64,000 nt of DNA from Thiomicrorhabdus sp. Kp2 (lineage in GTDB: Bacteria; Pseudomonadota; Gammaproteobacteria; Thiomicrospirales; Thiomicrospiraceae), in assembly GCF_000478585.1 (NCBI RefSeq), contig NZ_ARWI01000001.1, positions 2,418,001 through 2,482,000 of the forward strand. Reading direction: 5' to 3'. The position numbers and the translations under genes were made by a program. The notes under the pieces are model-generated. The model was not told the DNA's origin. It did not search any database and worked only from the letters and a program-made list of their open reading frames with translations. Shown here piece by piece: positions 10,160 to 18,892 of this stretch. Position 1 is the stretch's first letter. Each line of letters begins with the position of its first letter.

Positions 10160-11863
10160 GTGGAAATGACTGGTGCCCAAATCTTCGTAAATTATCTAGA
10201 AGATGAGGGAGTAGAGCATATATGGGGTTATCCAGGTGGTGCAGTTTTGCCTATCTACGATGCCTTAGATACGGACGCTAAAAAAGTAAATCATATTTTG
10301 GTGCGTCACGAACAAGCTGCAGTGCATGCTGCAGATGGCTATGCACGCTCTACAGGCAAACCAGGAGTGGTACTTGTAACGTCTGGCCCTGGCGCAACCA
10401 ATGCGGTAACAGGGATAGCAACAGCTTATATGGATTCAATTCCAATGGTATGTATTACTGGTCAGGTGCCTACGGCTCTGATTGGTTTAGATGCCTTTCA
10501 AGAAATTGATACTGTTGGTATTACAAGACCTATCGTAAAACACAACTTCTTAGTTAAGGATGTTAATGACCTTGCTATTACGCTCAAAAAAGCGTTTTAC
10601 TTAGCAACAACTGGCCGACCTGGTCCAGTTGTGATTGACATTCCAAAAGATATCCAAAACGCCAAAAGCTCCTATGTGTATCCACAAGAAGTTGATATGC
10701 GCTCCTATTTGCCTGTAACAAAGGGTCATAGTGGACAAATTAAGAAAGCGGTTGAAATGATGCTTTCGGCTAAACGACCAATTTTATATACTGGTGGTGG
10801 TGTTATTTTAGGTGATGCTTCAGCAGAGCTAACAGAACTGACTCACAAGTTAGGTTTTCCTATTACCCAAACACTGATGGGCTTAGGTGCTTTCCCAGCA
10901 TCTGATAAGCAGTCTGTTGGTATGTTGGGTATGCATGGTACTTATGAAGCAAACTTATCCATGCATCATAGTGATGTAATTATTGCGATTGGTTCACGTT
11001 TTGATGACCGTGTAACGGGAAATCTAGAGAAGTTCTGTCCTGATGCAAAAATCATTCATGTAGATATTGACCCAGCGTCTATCTCAAAAAACGTCTTGGT
11101 TGATATTCCAATTGTTGGGCCTGTTAAACAGGTTCTGACTGAAATGAATGCGATCTTAGATAAGACAGAATTGAAATCAGATGCCGATGCTTTAGCAGAT
11201 TGGTGGACTCAAATTGAAGAGTGGCGTGCAACTAAGTGTTTACGTTATGACACTATGGGTTCAAAAATCAAACCTCAAGCGGCCGTTGAGTCAGTTTGGC
11301 GTGCAACAAAAGGGGATGCTTTTGTAGCCTCTGACGTTGGTCAGCACCAAATGTATGCGGCGCAATACTATCCGTTTGATAAACCGCGTCGTTGGTTAAA
11401 CTCTGGTGGTTTAGGCACAATGGGCTTTGGATTACCCGCTGCAATGGGAGCGCAAATGGCACACCCAGACGCTACGGTAGTTTGTGTAACAGGCGAAGGT
11501 TCTATTCAAATGAATATTCAAGAGCTTTCAACCTGTTTACAGTACGGTTTACCTGTCAAAATCATCTGTTTAAATAATGGTTTCTTAGGCATGGTTCGTC
11601 AGTGGCAAGAGTTCTTTTATGAGCGTCGTTACTCGATGTCTTATATGGAATCGCTTCCTGATTTTGTTAAGTTGGCAGAGTCTTACGGTCACGTTGGTGT
11701 ACGTATTGAAGATCCAAAAACATTGGATGCTCAATTAGACGAAGTTTTCTCTGATAAATATAAAGACCGTTTGGTTTTTGTAGACATCCTAACGGATCAA
11801 CAAGAAAACGTTTACCCAATGATCCCTGCTGGTGCAGGCCTTAATGAAATGATTTTGGTATAG
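10160..11863 (+). CDS. ilvI: Acetolactate synthase large subunit, IlvI type
   Basis: A 567-residue ThDP- and FAD-dependent enzyme that condenses two pyruvates, or pyruvate and 2-oxobutyrate, in branched-chain amino acid synthesis. Visible are the N-terminal GGAVLPIYD motif, the catalytic Glu in [15 protein letters not shown], the central FAD/DHS-like domain, and the C-terminal ThDP motif beginning [11 protein letters not shown] rather than GDG is normal for this subfamily. GTG at 10160 is chosen because AGAGGA precedes it at proper spacing; an in-frame ATG at 10166 is an alternative. It is followed after 9 bp by ilvH, so they are co-transcribed. Confidence 0.95.
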   Translation: MEMTGAQIFVNYLEDEGVEHIWGYPGGAVLPIYDALDTDAKKVNHILVRHEQAAVHAADGYARSTGKPGVVLVTSGPGATNAVTGIATAYMDSIPMVCITGQVPTALIGLDAFQEIDTVGITRPIVKHNFLVKDVNDLAITLKKAFYLATTGRPGPVVIDIPKDIQNAKSSYVYPQEVDMRSYLPVTKGHSGQIKKAVEMMLSAKRPILYTGGGVILGDASAELTELTHKLGFPITQTLMGLGAFPASDKQSVGMLGMHGTYEANLSMHHSDVIIAIGSRFDDRVTGNLEKFCPDAKIIHVDIDPASISKNVLVDIPIVGPVKQVLTEMNAILDKTELKSDADALADWWTQIEEWRATKCLRYDTMGSKIKPQAAVESVWRATKGDAFVASDVGQHQMYAAQYYPFDKPRRWLNSGGLGTMGFGLPAAMGAQMAHPDATVVCVTGEGSIQMNIQELSTCLQYGLPVKIICLNNGFLGMVRQWQEFFYERRYSMSYMESLPDFVKLAESYGHVGVRIEDPKTLDAQLDEVFSDKYKDRLVFVDILTDQQENVYPMIPAGAGLNEMILV

Positions 11864-11872
11864 GGGCTGACG

Positions 11873-12364
11873 ATGAAACATATTATTTCAATGTTAATAG
11901 AAAATGAATCAGGGGCACTTTCACGTGTTGCAGGATTGTTTTCAGCTCGTGGCTATAACATTCATGCCTTAACGGTAGCGCCTACTGAAGACGATTCTTT
12001 ATCGCGTTTAACGCTTGTTACCAGTGGTACATCTGCTCAAGTTGAGCAGATTGTTAAACACCTTAATCGTCTAATTGACGTGGTTAAGGTTTTAGACTTA
12101 ACAGAAGGTACACACATTGAGCGTGAACTGATGTTAATCAAACTATCCGCAACGGGTGAAATGCGTGAAGAGTATAAGCGTTTAGCGGATATTTTTAGAG
12201 GTGACATCATTGATGTTACTTCAACAACATACACGGTACAAATGGTTGGCGAGTCTAAAAAATTAGATGCGTTTATCGATGCGATTGACCCAGTATTGAT
12301 TCTTGAAACGATTCGTTCTGGAACAGTTGGTGTCATGCGTGGAGAAAAGTGTTTACACATATAG
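11873..12364 (+). CDS. ilvH: Acetolactate synthase regulatory subunit
   Basis: A 163-residue small subunit with an N-terminal ACT domain (about residues 4-78, ENESGALSRVAGLFSARGYNI) and a C-terminal ACT-like domain (about 80-158). It activates the large subunit and confers valine feedback inhibition. ATG at 11873 lies 9 bp after ilvI, with GGGG upstream. The length and the ending (RGEK near the C-terminus) are typical of the IlvH family. A 119-bp gap separates it from ilvC. Confidence 0.95.
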   Translation: MKHIISMLIENESGALSRVAGLFSARGYNIHALTVAPTEDDSLSRLTLVTSGTSAQVEQIVKHLNRLIDVVKVLDLTEGTHIERELMLIKLSATGEMREEYKRLADIFRGDIIDVTSTTYTVQMVGESKKLDAFIDAIDPVLILETIRSGTVGVMRGEKCLHI

Positions 12365-12405
12365 TTAAGTCGTTGATAATGCCCGCATAAATAAGTGGCT
12401 ATTAA

Positions 12406-13500
<1,095 letters not shown>

Positions 13501-13501
13501 T

Positions 13502-13612
13502 TTTTTAGCGGCTTATTTTGCCAATCTCTGCGTTGGATTCAAACTCGTTTACTTAATGTAAACTTCGCTTGAACCCGCCTTGACCTTGACAAAAACGCTC
13601 GCTAAAAAGGTT
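13502..13612. repeat. Long imperfect hairpin, first tandem copy
   Basis: TTTTTAGCG at the left end and CGCTAAAAA at the right end bound about 110 bp whose two halves are imperfect reverse complements: TTTTGCCAA and TTGGATTCAA on the left against TTGAACCCGCC and TTGACAAAA on the right. The centre is GTTTAC-TTAAT-GTAAAC. As RNA it would fold into one very long stem. It is repeated 195 and 390 bp downstream. Confidence 0.7.
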
Positions 13613-13705
13613 GAGTTTATTGAAACCCTGTAAATTGTTTGATTTACGGGGTTTTTTATTGTCTTTGATTTGCTATTTTTGTATTTTACCAGGCCTGGTT
13701 GGTGG
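13511..13705. repeat. 195-bp tandem repeat, copy 1
   Basis: First of three nearly identical units spaced exactly 195 bp apart (the CCAATCTCTG landmark is at 13521, 13716 and 13911). Each unit holds a long hairpin, a Rho-independent terminator, and ends with CCAGGCCTGG. The copies differ by a few bases, so the duplication is recent. It directly follows ilvC. Confidence 0.9.
13625..13654 (+). terminator. Rho-independent terminator of ilvC (copy 1)
   Basis: Stem CCCTGTAAAT / ATTTACGGGG (one G-T pair) with a short loop, followed by TTTTTT. The same element recurs at 13820-13849 and 14015-14044 in the next repeat units, giving three terminators in series behind ilvC. Confidence 0.8.
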
Positions 13706-13900
13706 GCTTGTTTTGCCAATCTCTGCGTTGGATTCAAACTCGTTTACTTAATGTAAACTTCGCTTGAACCCGCCTTGACCTTGACAAAAACGCTCGCTAA
13801 AAAGGTTTAGTTTATTAAAACCCTGTAAATTGTTTGATTTACGGGGTTTTTTATTGTCTTTGGTTTGCTGTTTTTGTATTTTACCAGGCCTGGTAGGTTG
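13706..13900. repeat. 195-bp tandem repeat, copy 2
   Basis: Second unit of the triple repeat, with the terminator at 13820-13849 and the palindrome CCAGGCCTGG at 13884-13893. It differs from copy 1 at only a few scattered positions. Confidence 0.9.
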
Positions 13901-14091
13901 GCTTGTTTTGCCAATCTCTGCGTTGGATTCAAACTCGTTTACTTAATGTAAACTTCGCTCGAACCCGTCTTGACCTTGACAAAAACGCTCGCTAAAAAGG
14001 TTGAGTTTATTGAAACCCTGTAAATTGTTTGATTTACGGGGTTTTTTATTGTCTTTGATTTGCTGTTTTTGTATTTTACCAGGCCTGGTAA
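13901..14091. repeat. 195-bp tandem repeat, copy 3
   Basis: Third unit, with the terminator at 14015-14044 and the palindrome at 14079-14088, where the array ends. One visible substitution is CCCGTC instead of CCCGCC in the right arm of the hairpin. Confidence 0.9.
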
Positions 14092-14117
14092 CTTATGAAA
14101 AAAGGGGGGCGGTTAAA

Positions 14118-14435
14118 TCAGTTGATTAGTGATTGAATAATCGTTTCAGGGTCACTGTTTTCGGTGGTATAAACTTTAATGTTATCTTGGGCTAGGCGGT
14201 TTTTTAGACCCTCCCCAAGGCTTTGGGTGATAAAGGTATCTATTCCGTAGAGAGGATGCTCTGTGTTAAGTGAGAGAGCGCCTGAGAGGTTTTTGAGAAC
14301 CTGTTCTTTGGTTAATTTAATATGTGTTTTTTGAATGTCTTGATTGCTATCAATTTCATAAATTAAATATCCAGGACATTTTCCAGCATGGCCGCTAATG
14401 GTTTTGGCATTTGGGCTGGTAATTGCAATTTTCAT
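14118..14435 (-). CDS. NifX/NifB-like dinitrogenase cofactor-family protein
   Basis: A 105-residue protein of the dinitrogenase iron-molybdenum cofactor biosynthesis superfamily (NifX, NafY and NifB C-terminus fold). The start MKIAITSPNAKTISGHAGKC, the FGHAG-like segment, and the ending pattern of a ribonuclease-H-like fold (ITQSLGEGLKNRLAQDNIKVY) fit the family. No nif genes are visible, so the role is probably unrelated to nitrogenase, for example metal cluster handling or a stand-alone regulator. It lies 10 bp after the thioesterase gene on the same strand, so co-transcription is likely. Confidence 0.75.
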   Translation of the reverse strand: MKIAITSPNAKTISGHAGKCPGYLIYEIDSNQDIQKTHIKLTKEQVLKNLSGALSLNTEHPLYGIDTFITQSLGEGLKNRLAQDNIKVYTTENSDPETIIQSLIN

Positions 14436-14445
14436 TTATATCTTC

Positions 14446-14853
14446 CTAACTGAATAAAGTGTGCAAAGGGCTGTTTTTAAGCGGTTTAGAAAAGGCTCCA
14501 ACGGGTACAACGGTTGTATTGGCAATGGCCATTAGTTGCTGAGTCTTTTCTAAATAGAGTTTTTGTTCAAAACGAACCTTTAGTTTGGATACTTGAATGG
14601 CTTGAACTGAAATATAAAACCGATCATGCGCCTTTAATGATGATTTATAGTTAATCTCGATATGGCTTACCATTAAGTTGATATTTTGTTTAGCCAGTTC
14701 GGCAAAGTCTATGCCGTTTTTAAGTAGGAACTGATGACGTGCGTGTTCAAAATAATGTTGATAATGGGCATTATTGACCACACCTTGAATGTCACATTCA
14801 TGGTCTCTGGCTTCCATACTCGTTGTAAACAGTGTTTGTTTGAGTTGAGTCAT
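14446..14853 (-). CDS. Acyl-CoA thioesterase, hotdog fold (YbgC/4HBT type)
   Basis: A 135-residue hotdog-fold thioesterase. The YbgC/4HBT signature is seen in the N-terminal part: REHECDIQ-like segment ARDHECDIQGVVNNAHYQHY, with the catalytic Asp region and the NNAHYxxYFEHAR helix. The rest follows the fold pattern of five strands. The family hydrolyses acyl-CoA or acyl-ACP thioesters; the substrate is not predictable. It sits 9 bp after the TDT transporter gene and before the NifX-like gene, forming a likely three-gene unit. Confidence 0.8.
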   Translation of the reverse strand: MTQLKQTLFTTSMEARDHECDIQGVVNNAHYQHYFEHARHQFLLKNGIDFAELAKQNINLMVSHIEINYKSSLKAHDRFYISVQAIQVSKLKVRFEQKLYLEKTQQLMAIANTTVVPVGAFSKPLKNSPLHTLFS

Positions 14854-14862
14854 AATAATTTA

Positions 14863-15831
14863 TTAGTGCTTGTCATTACATATTTGCTGTAAATAGACGG
14901 CTTTGGCAGTTTTTATCAAAAAGAATAAAACAATTACAAATAGAAATGCATGAATGGCTATTGCAATGTAAAGGTAAAAATCATGGCTTGTGTGATGTGC
15001 CATTTTGTAACTGGCAATAGCCATGGCCGCTAATGGAAACGTAAATGCCCACCAAGATAAAGCAAAAGATAGTTTCATAAACTTACCAGCTGACACGAGC
15101 ATCAAAAGTGTCATGGCTAAACCAAAGAAAAATAAAACCATCGCAAACTGATTGATTTCTTGGTTGTTTAGTGCCAAATAAGAGATAAATCCAACGGCTG
15201 GGGGCGCAATAAAAATAAATAGAGTAGGAATCAGTTTCTCTTGAAGAGGGGTGTGAAAGATGATTCTGTTGATTAAAATCGCTTTAACAACTACCCAAAA
15301 AATAATCCCAACAGAAAAGAAAAACCAACTTAATTCTATTGGTGCATGATGAACGCCGACAATGGGCACAACAATATTACCTACGATTGGGATAAACCAA
15401 GCGGGATTTGAGTGCTCTGGGGTAAAGAAGTCTTGGTGTACCCAGTTGTATAACACCCAGTAGGTCAGGCTTAACTGCAAAGCCGCACCAATCATCCATG
15501 TGTATTTTGAAAGCTCAGTATAGCCAAGTGCATAAAATGCAATGCTTAATAGCAGTAAACTGATGCTTATGGCAGGTACAAAATTCATTTTGATAGGGTG
15601 TTTTAATTCAGCAAGGACTTCCCTTGGAAATTTAACAATTTTAAAGGTGTACATCATCATTAAGATGATAAATAGAAACAGTGTGAAATTGAGTGAAACA
15701 CTCATGAGTGTTGCAGTGCTGGCGAATATTTTAGATAACTCAATAAAGGCGATACTCAGGCCTGTTAAACCCATAATCATGCCAAAAAAGCTGGCTGGAA
15801 AATAGGCGATATTTTGTAACCTTTGTGACAT
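14863..15831 (-). CDS. TDT/SLAC1-family transporter (TehA/Mae1/SSU1 type)
   Basis: A 322-residue integral membrane protein with ten predicted helices. The opening FPASFFGMIMGLTGLS is the characteristic first helix of the tellurite-resistance/dicarboxylate (TDT) family, whose members include TehA, the malate carrier Mae1 and the sulfite exporter SSU1. The substrate cannot be decided from sequence. The neighbouring sulfide-oxidation operon makes export of sulfite or another anion a reasonable guess. Head of the unit with the thioesterase and NifX-like genes. ATG 15831 is preceded by GGAGAG. Confidence 0.8.
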   Translation of the reverse strand: MSQRLQNIAYFPASFFGMIMGLTGLSIAFIELSKIFASTATLMSVSLNFTLFLFIILMMMYTFKIVKFPREVLAELKHPIKMNFVPAISISLLLLSIAFYALGYTELSKYTWMIGAALQLSLTYWVLYNWVHQDFFTPEHSNPAWFIPIVGNIVVPIVGVHHAPIELSWFFFSVGIIFWVVVKAILINRIIFHTPLQEKLIPTLFIFIAPPAVGFISYLALNNQEINQFAMVLFFFGLAMTLLMLVSAGKFMKLSFALSWWAFTFPLAAMAIASYKMAHHTSHDFYLYIAIAIHAFLFVIVLFFLIKTAKAVYLQQICNDKH

Positions 15832-15879
15832 GATGCTCTCCAGTTCTATACGAAGAAGGTTGTGTACTACAGAAAGAAA

Positions 15880-16167
15880 TTAACGAAATGCGCTTCTACG
15901 ACTTAATACTTTAGCCTTATAAATAAAGGTACCAAAAGGGATGAGTGAAGCTATAAAACCAAGAGCGGCATATTTCTTTTTAAGTTTAAATTTTGAGATT
16001 GCAAACAAAATAAACAGGTTAAAAATAATAAATAATCCACCATGAACTGGCCCAATGATACTCACCGCCTCAGGCATATCGTTAAGGCGTTTTAAGGGTA
16101 CAGCAATAAAAAGAAGTAAAAGCAGTGAGCTTCCTTCTAAAATTGAAAGTGTTTTTAAGGTTTTCAT
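15880..16167 (-). CDS. DUF3817-type small membrane protein
   Basis: A 95-residue protein with three hydrophobic segments, about residues 10-25, 38-58 and 65-85. The N-terminal pattern LEGSSLLLLL, then MPEAVSIIGPVHGGLF, matches the DUF3817 (YdzA-like) family of uncharacterised integral membrane proteins. It lies between the TDT transporter gene and the cytochrome/FCSD operon on the same strand. The gaps of 48 and 148 bp leave open whether it is transcribed with either. No function is known. Confidence 0.7.
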   Translation of the reverse strand: MKTLKTLSILEGSSLLLLLFIAVPLKRLNDMPEAVSIIGPVHGGLFIIFNLFILFAISKFKLKKKYAALGFIASLIPFGTFIYKAKVLSRRSAFR

Positions 16168-16261
16168 AATTAAATTCTTGTGTTTGGGTTAGTGGGGTTT
16201 AAAACAGTTAGGTTTGCACACTTCTTCATGCACAAAACGAATGATTTTAAATGAGTAAGAA

Positions 16262-16286
16262 CCTCTCAAAATAAATCTTGAGAGGT
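16262..16286 (-). terminator. Possible terminator of the sulfide-oxidation operon
   Basis: Inverted repeat CCTCTCAA / TTGAGAGG with an 8-nt loop, 30 bp downstream of the last small gene of the operon. On the minus strand only a weak T-rich tract follows, so termination is uncertain. Confidence 0.5.
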
Positions 16287-16315
16287 GACTTAGGAGAGTC
16301 TAAAGGGTTGATAAC

Positions 16316-16414
16316 TTAAACAGCAACAACCGTGATGGTGCTTAACCACCACATAAGTGCAATTGAGCCAAAGGTTAAGAATAGACCCCATAAAATGGCT
16401 TTAATACCTGTCAT
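16316..16414 (-). CDS. 32-residue single-helix membrane peptide, possible small oxidase subunit
   Basis: A short gene with an excellent ribosome binding site (GGAGA, 7 nt before ATG) at the end of the cytochrome bd-like/FCSD operon, 12 bp after the diheme cytochrome gene. The product is a single transmembrane helix with a short MTGIK start. Canonical bd oxidases need a small one-helix subunit (CydX) of similar size. This peptide resembles CydX in size, topology and position, not in obvious sequence. Assignment as an oxidase accessory subunit is an inference. Confidence 0.6.
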   Translation of the reverse strand: MTGIKAILWGLFLTFGSIALMWWLSTITVVAV

Positions 16415-16426
16415 AACGGTCTCCTT

Positions 16427-17134
16427 TTATTTACTTAAAGTTGCGTAGTAATCCGCTAGCGCTTGGATTTCTTCGTCAGTTAAGTCGTGGGTGAATTGTC
16501 CCATACCATCGTTAACATCATTTTTACGATGTTTACCTTGATATGCCTTCATAGTTCGTACGAAGTACTCTGGTACTTGTCCAGCAATAGCAGGCGTGAT
16601 TGATTTACCCTCTCCATGAGCTCCATGACATGATGCACAAGGAGTAATCATTCGGCTTACATCGCCCTTACGAATAAGTTGGTCAATTTTGGCTGAAACA
16701 GGTTGAGCCTCGATTTCCCAAACGGTTGATGGATTGCTTGCATAAAAAGCCGCTACATCGGCAATTTGCTGAACGTCCATTGCTTTAGCAAGTTTAACCA
16801 TGATATTGGCTTGTTTATAGTTTTCCCAACGGCGACCATCACGATAATCCAGCATCATCTTAGCGGTATATTCTGCTGTTTGACCATTCAGTGAGGCGTA
16901 GTTACGTGAAGGGGATTCACCTTTTTCACCATGACAAGCATTACACATCATTTGAGTATGAATTTCTTGACCACGAGTTGCATCACCCTGAGGCATTGCT
17001 TTTAGCGTATTTTCTAGCGCAAAGTTTGACCAAGGTGTTGCGTGTGGTTTTTCACCATGTCCACCTGAAAGGGCGGCGCTGCTTGCCAGAGTGACTCCAA
17101 CTAAAGCAGCAGTTAATAAAGTTTGTTTTAACAT
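16427..17134 (-). CDS. Diheme cytochrome c, FccA-like subunit
   Basis: A 235-residue periplasmic diheme cytochrome c. The signal peptide covers about residues 1-22. Heme motifs are CNACH (64-68) and CASCH (166-170), one in each of two cytochrome c4/c553-like domains. Its gene directly follows the FCSD flavoprotein, 16 bp apart, and flavocytochrome c sulfide dehydrogenase uses just such a diheme subunit (FccA) to take electrons from the flavin. That pairing is the best interpretation. The alternative is a cytochrome c4 serving the bd-like oxidase of the same operon. Confidence 0.8.
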   Translation of the reverse strand: MLKQTLLTAALVGVTLASSAALSGGHGEKPHATPWSNFALENTLKAMPQGDATRGQEIHTQMMCNACHGEKGESPSRNYASLNGQTAEYTAKMMLDYRDGRRWENYKQANIMVKLAKAMDVQQIADVAAFYASNPSTVWEIEAQPVSAKIDQLIRKGDVSRMITPCASCHGAHGEGKSITPAIAGQVPEYFVRTMKAYQGKHRKNDVNDGMGQFTHDLTDEEIQALADYYATLSK

Positions 17135-17150
17135 ATCTTATCTACCTTAA

Positions 17151-18482
17151 TTATGAGAACACATCTTTAACGAATTCACGTTGCCAGTTTTTTTGGTAAA
17201 CGGCTTCAAGTATGGGTTGCGCTGGTTTGTCTGTTATTTCTGAAACACCAGCAGACTTACCTTTAGGCTGAATTAATCCATCTTTGACTTCATAAATAGC
17301 CGCAATAGAAACGCCGTAGTTCTCGCCAGCAAGGCTATAACAAACGTTTGAATAGATTGCTGTGCCAGGTGTTTGTCCTTTTAAGGTATCGGCAACGGCT
17401 TGTGCGCATACTTTAGCTTGTGAGTTAGCTGAATAACCTGATTTAGGCATTGCATCAGCGATAGAGCTGTCTCCTAATACATAAACACCTTCCTGAATCT
17501 CAGATTCCATTGTGTTACGCTTAATTGGGCACCAGCCAGATTGATTGGTTAAGCCTAATTTTTGTGCCAATACGCCTGCACGTTGGTTTGGAATAATGTT
17601 GATTAAGTCCGCTTTAAAGTCACCGCCGTCTGTTTCAACCATTTTGTTAGCCGCATCTAAACGAACAACACGCCCACCGTCAGATCCTGATACCCATTCG
17701 ATTAAAGCGTTGTCGGTTTTATAACCATAAAGTCTTTCCCACGCTTTTTTGAAAGGGACATCTTTGGTGAAACGGTCTTTTGGGTCTAACACAATTAACT
17801 TAGCCGTTGGGTTGTGTTTCTTCAAATGTTCAGCAAAGAAAGACGCTCTTTCATAAGGCCCAGGAGGGCAGCGGAAAGGGTTTTGAGGTGGTGCAATAAT
17901 CGCTGTTCCACCTTTAGGTAAAGCTAACAATTGTTCTCTTAATTTTAGCGTTTGAGGTCCTGCTTTGTAAGCATGAGGAAATTCCCCCGCGGCTAACTCG
18001 GCATCGTAACCTTCATAATCTTCAAACTTAAAATCAATTCCTGGAGAAACAACAAGCTTGTCATAAGTGAAGCTGTCACCTTTTGCTGTGGTCACTGTTT
18101 TCTTGTCGAAGTCAGCACCAATCACTTTATCAATCACAACATTGATATTGTATTTAGTACGAATGGTGTCAAGGTTAAAAGTCAGCTCATCTAATGTGTG
18201 CATACCCACAATAACATCGTTGCTTCTTAAACAAGTGATGTATTCAGGCTCTTGTTCAATAATAGTAATTTTAACATCAGGGTCTGCAAATCGAAGGTAT
18301 TTGGCAAAGGTAGAACCACCTACACCTCCACCTAAAACCACAACATGGGCAGCTGATTTAGCGTAGGCTTTAGAGCTTGCCCCAAAAATACCTGTACTTG
18401 CTACGGCGGTTGCGCCAAAGATTTTCATTAGATCACGACGAGTAATTTTCTGATCAAATGTTTTATTTTCTAGTTGGCTCAT
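17151..18482 (-). CDS. fccB: Flavocytochrome c sulfide dehydrogenase, flavoprotein subunit
   Basis: A 443-residue exported flavoprotein that oxidises sulfide and hands electrons to a c-type cytochrome. A Tat signal (TRRDLMKIF) precedes a hydrophobic stretch and an AYA cleavage region. The FAD Rossmann motif is GGGVGGSTFA at 51-60. Three key cysteines are present: C84 in YITCLRSN (covalent FAD site in FccB), and C205 (NPFRCPPGPYER) with C318 (SGWCPI), corresponding to the redox disulfide pair. The C-terminal FCSD flavin-binding domain is complete. Its start overlaps the stop of the upstream cytochrome gene by 4 bp, so translation is coupled. Confidence 0.9.
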   Translation of the reverse strand: MSQLENKTFDQKITRRDLMKIFGATAVASTGIFGASSKAYAKSAAHVVVLGGGVGGSTFAKYLRFADPDVKITIIEQEPEYITCLRSNDVIVGMHTLDELTFNLDTIRTKYNINVVIDKVIGADFDKKTVTTAKGDSFTYDKLVVSPGIDFKFEDYEGYDAELAAGEFPHAYKAGPQTLKLREQLLALPKGGTAIIAPPQNPFRCPPGPYERASFFAEHLKKHNPTAKLIVLDPKDRFTKDVPFKKAWERLYGYKTDNALIEWVSGSDGGRVVRLDAANKMVETDGGDFKADLINIIPNQRAGVLAQKLGLTNQSGWCPIKRNTMESEIQEGVYVLGDSSIADAMPKSGYSANSQAKVCAQAVADTLKGQTPGTAIYSNVCYSLAGENYGVSIAAIYEVKDGLIQPKGKSAGVSEITDKPAQPILEAVYQKNWQREFVKDVFS

Positions 18483-18883
18483 TTTTGACCTCCTGTCGCT
18501 TGGGTCTCAGTTTTATTATTAATTTCCTGAGCTTCATTTAAGCTGGTATTTTCCCACTGCTTAACGGGTTGTTTTTCAAACCAAACAGCCATGGCATCAA
18601 TTTCAGCATCGGTAAATCCGCGTGCTACACGATCCATAATGATTGCAGGTCGCGTACCTTCACGGTATGCAATCATTGCTTTTGTAAATTGCTCTACAGG
18701 CATGCCTGCTAGTGGTGGCATCGCTTCTAAAAATTCTTGACCATTTGTTCCATGGCAAGGAGCACATTGCCATGCCATAGCTGCACCCGAAGCAATTGGG
18801 TTTTGGGCGTCAGCTAAAGCAGGGTGGGTAAGAGCAATAGTAGATGCGCTAATTAGTGCGCCAATTAATAGTTTATTTCTCAT
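18479..18883 (-). CDS. Monoheme cytochrome c
   Basis: A 134-residue periplasmic class I cytochrome c. The signal peptide covers about residues 1-25 (ALA cleavage). The heme motif CAPCH is at 40-44 and a likely distal Met lies in MPPLAGMP. A 25-residue polar tail follows the domain. It sits between the membrane oxidase-like subunits and the FCSD flavoprotein, overlapping the latter by 4 bp. It may carry electrons from FCSD to the heme c domain of the oxidase-like subunit, which is an inference from gene order. Confidence 0.85.
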   Translation of the reverse strand: MRNKLLIGALISASTIALTHPALADAQNPIASGAAMAWQCAPCHGTNGQEFLEAMPPLAGMPVEQFTKAMIAYREGTRPAIIMDRVARGFTDAEIDAMAVWFEKQPVKQWENTSLNEAQEINNKTETQATGGQK

Positions 18884-18892
18884 ATTGTTCTC

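Noticed and set aside
13549-13737. 62-residue open frame across the repeat junction on the minus strand
   Set aside because: It runs through a terminator hairpin and the palindrome, has no ribosome binding site, and depends on repeat sequence.
13511-14091. CRISPR-like array of three repeats
   Set aside because: The whole 195-bp unit is repeated, with no variable spacers. It contains terminators and a long hairpin.
14118-14435. Evidence for nitrogen fixation from the NifX-like gene
   Set aside because: No other nif gene is in the window, and this small fold is common in organisms that do not fix nitrogen.
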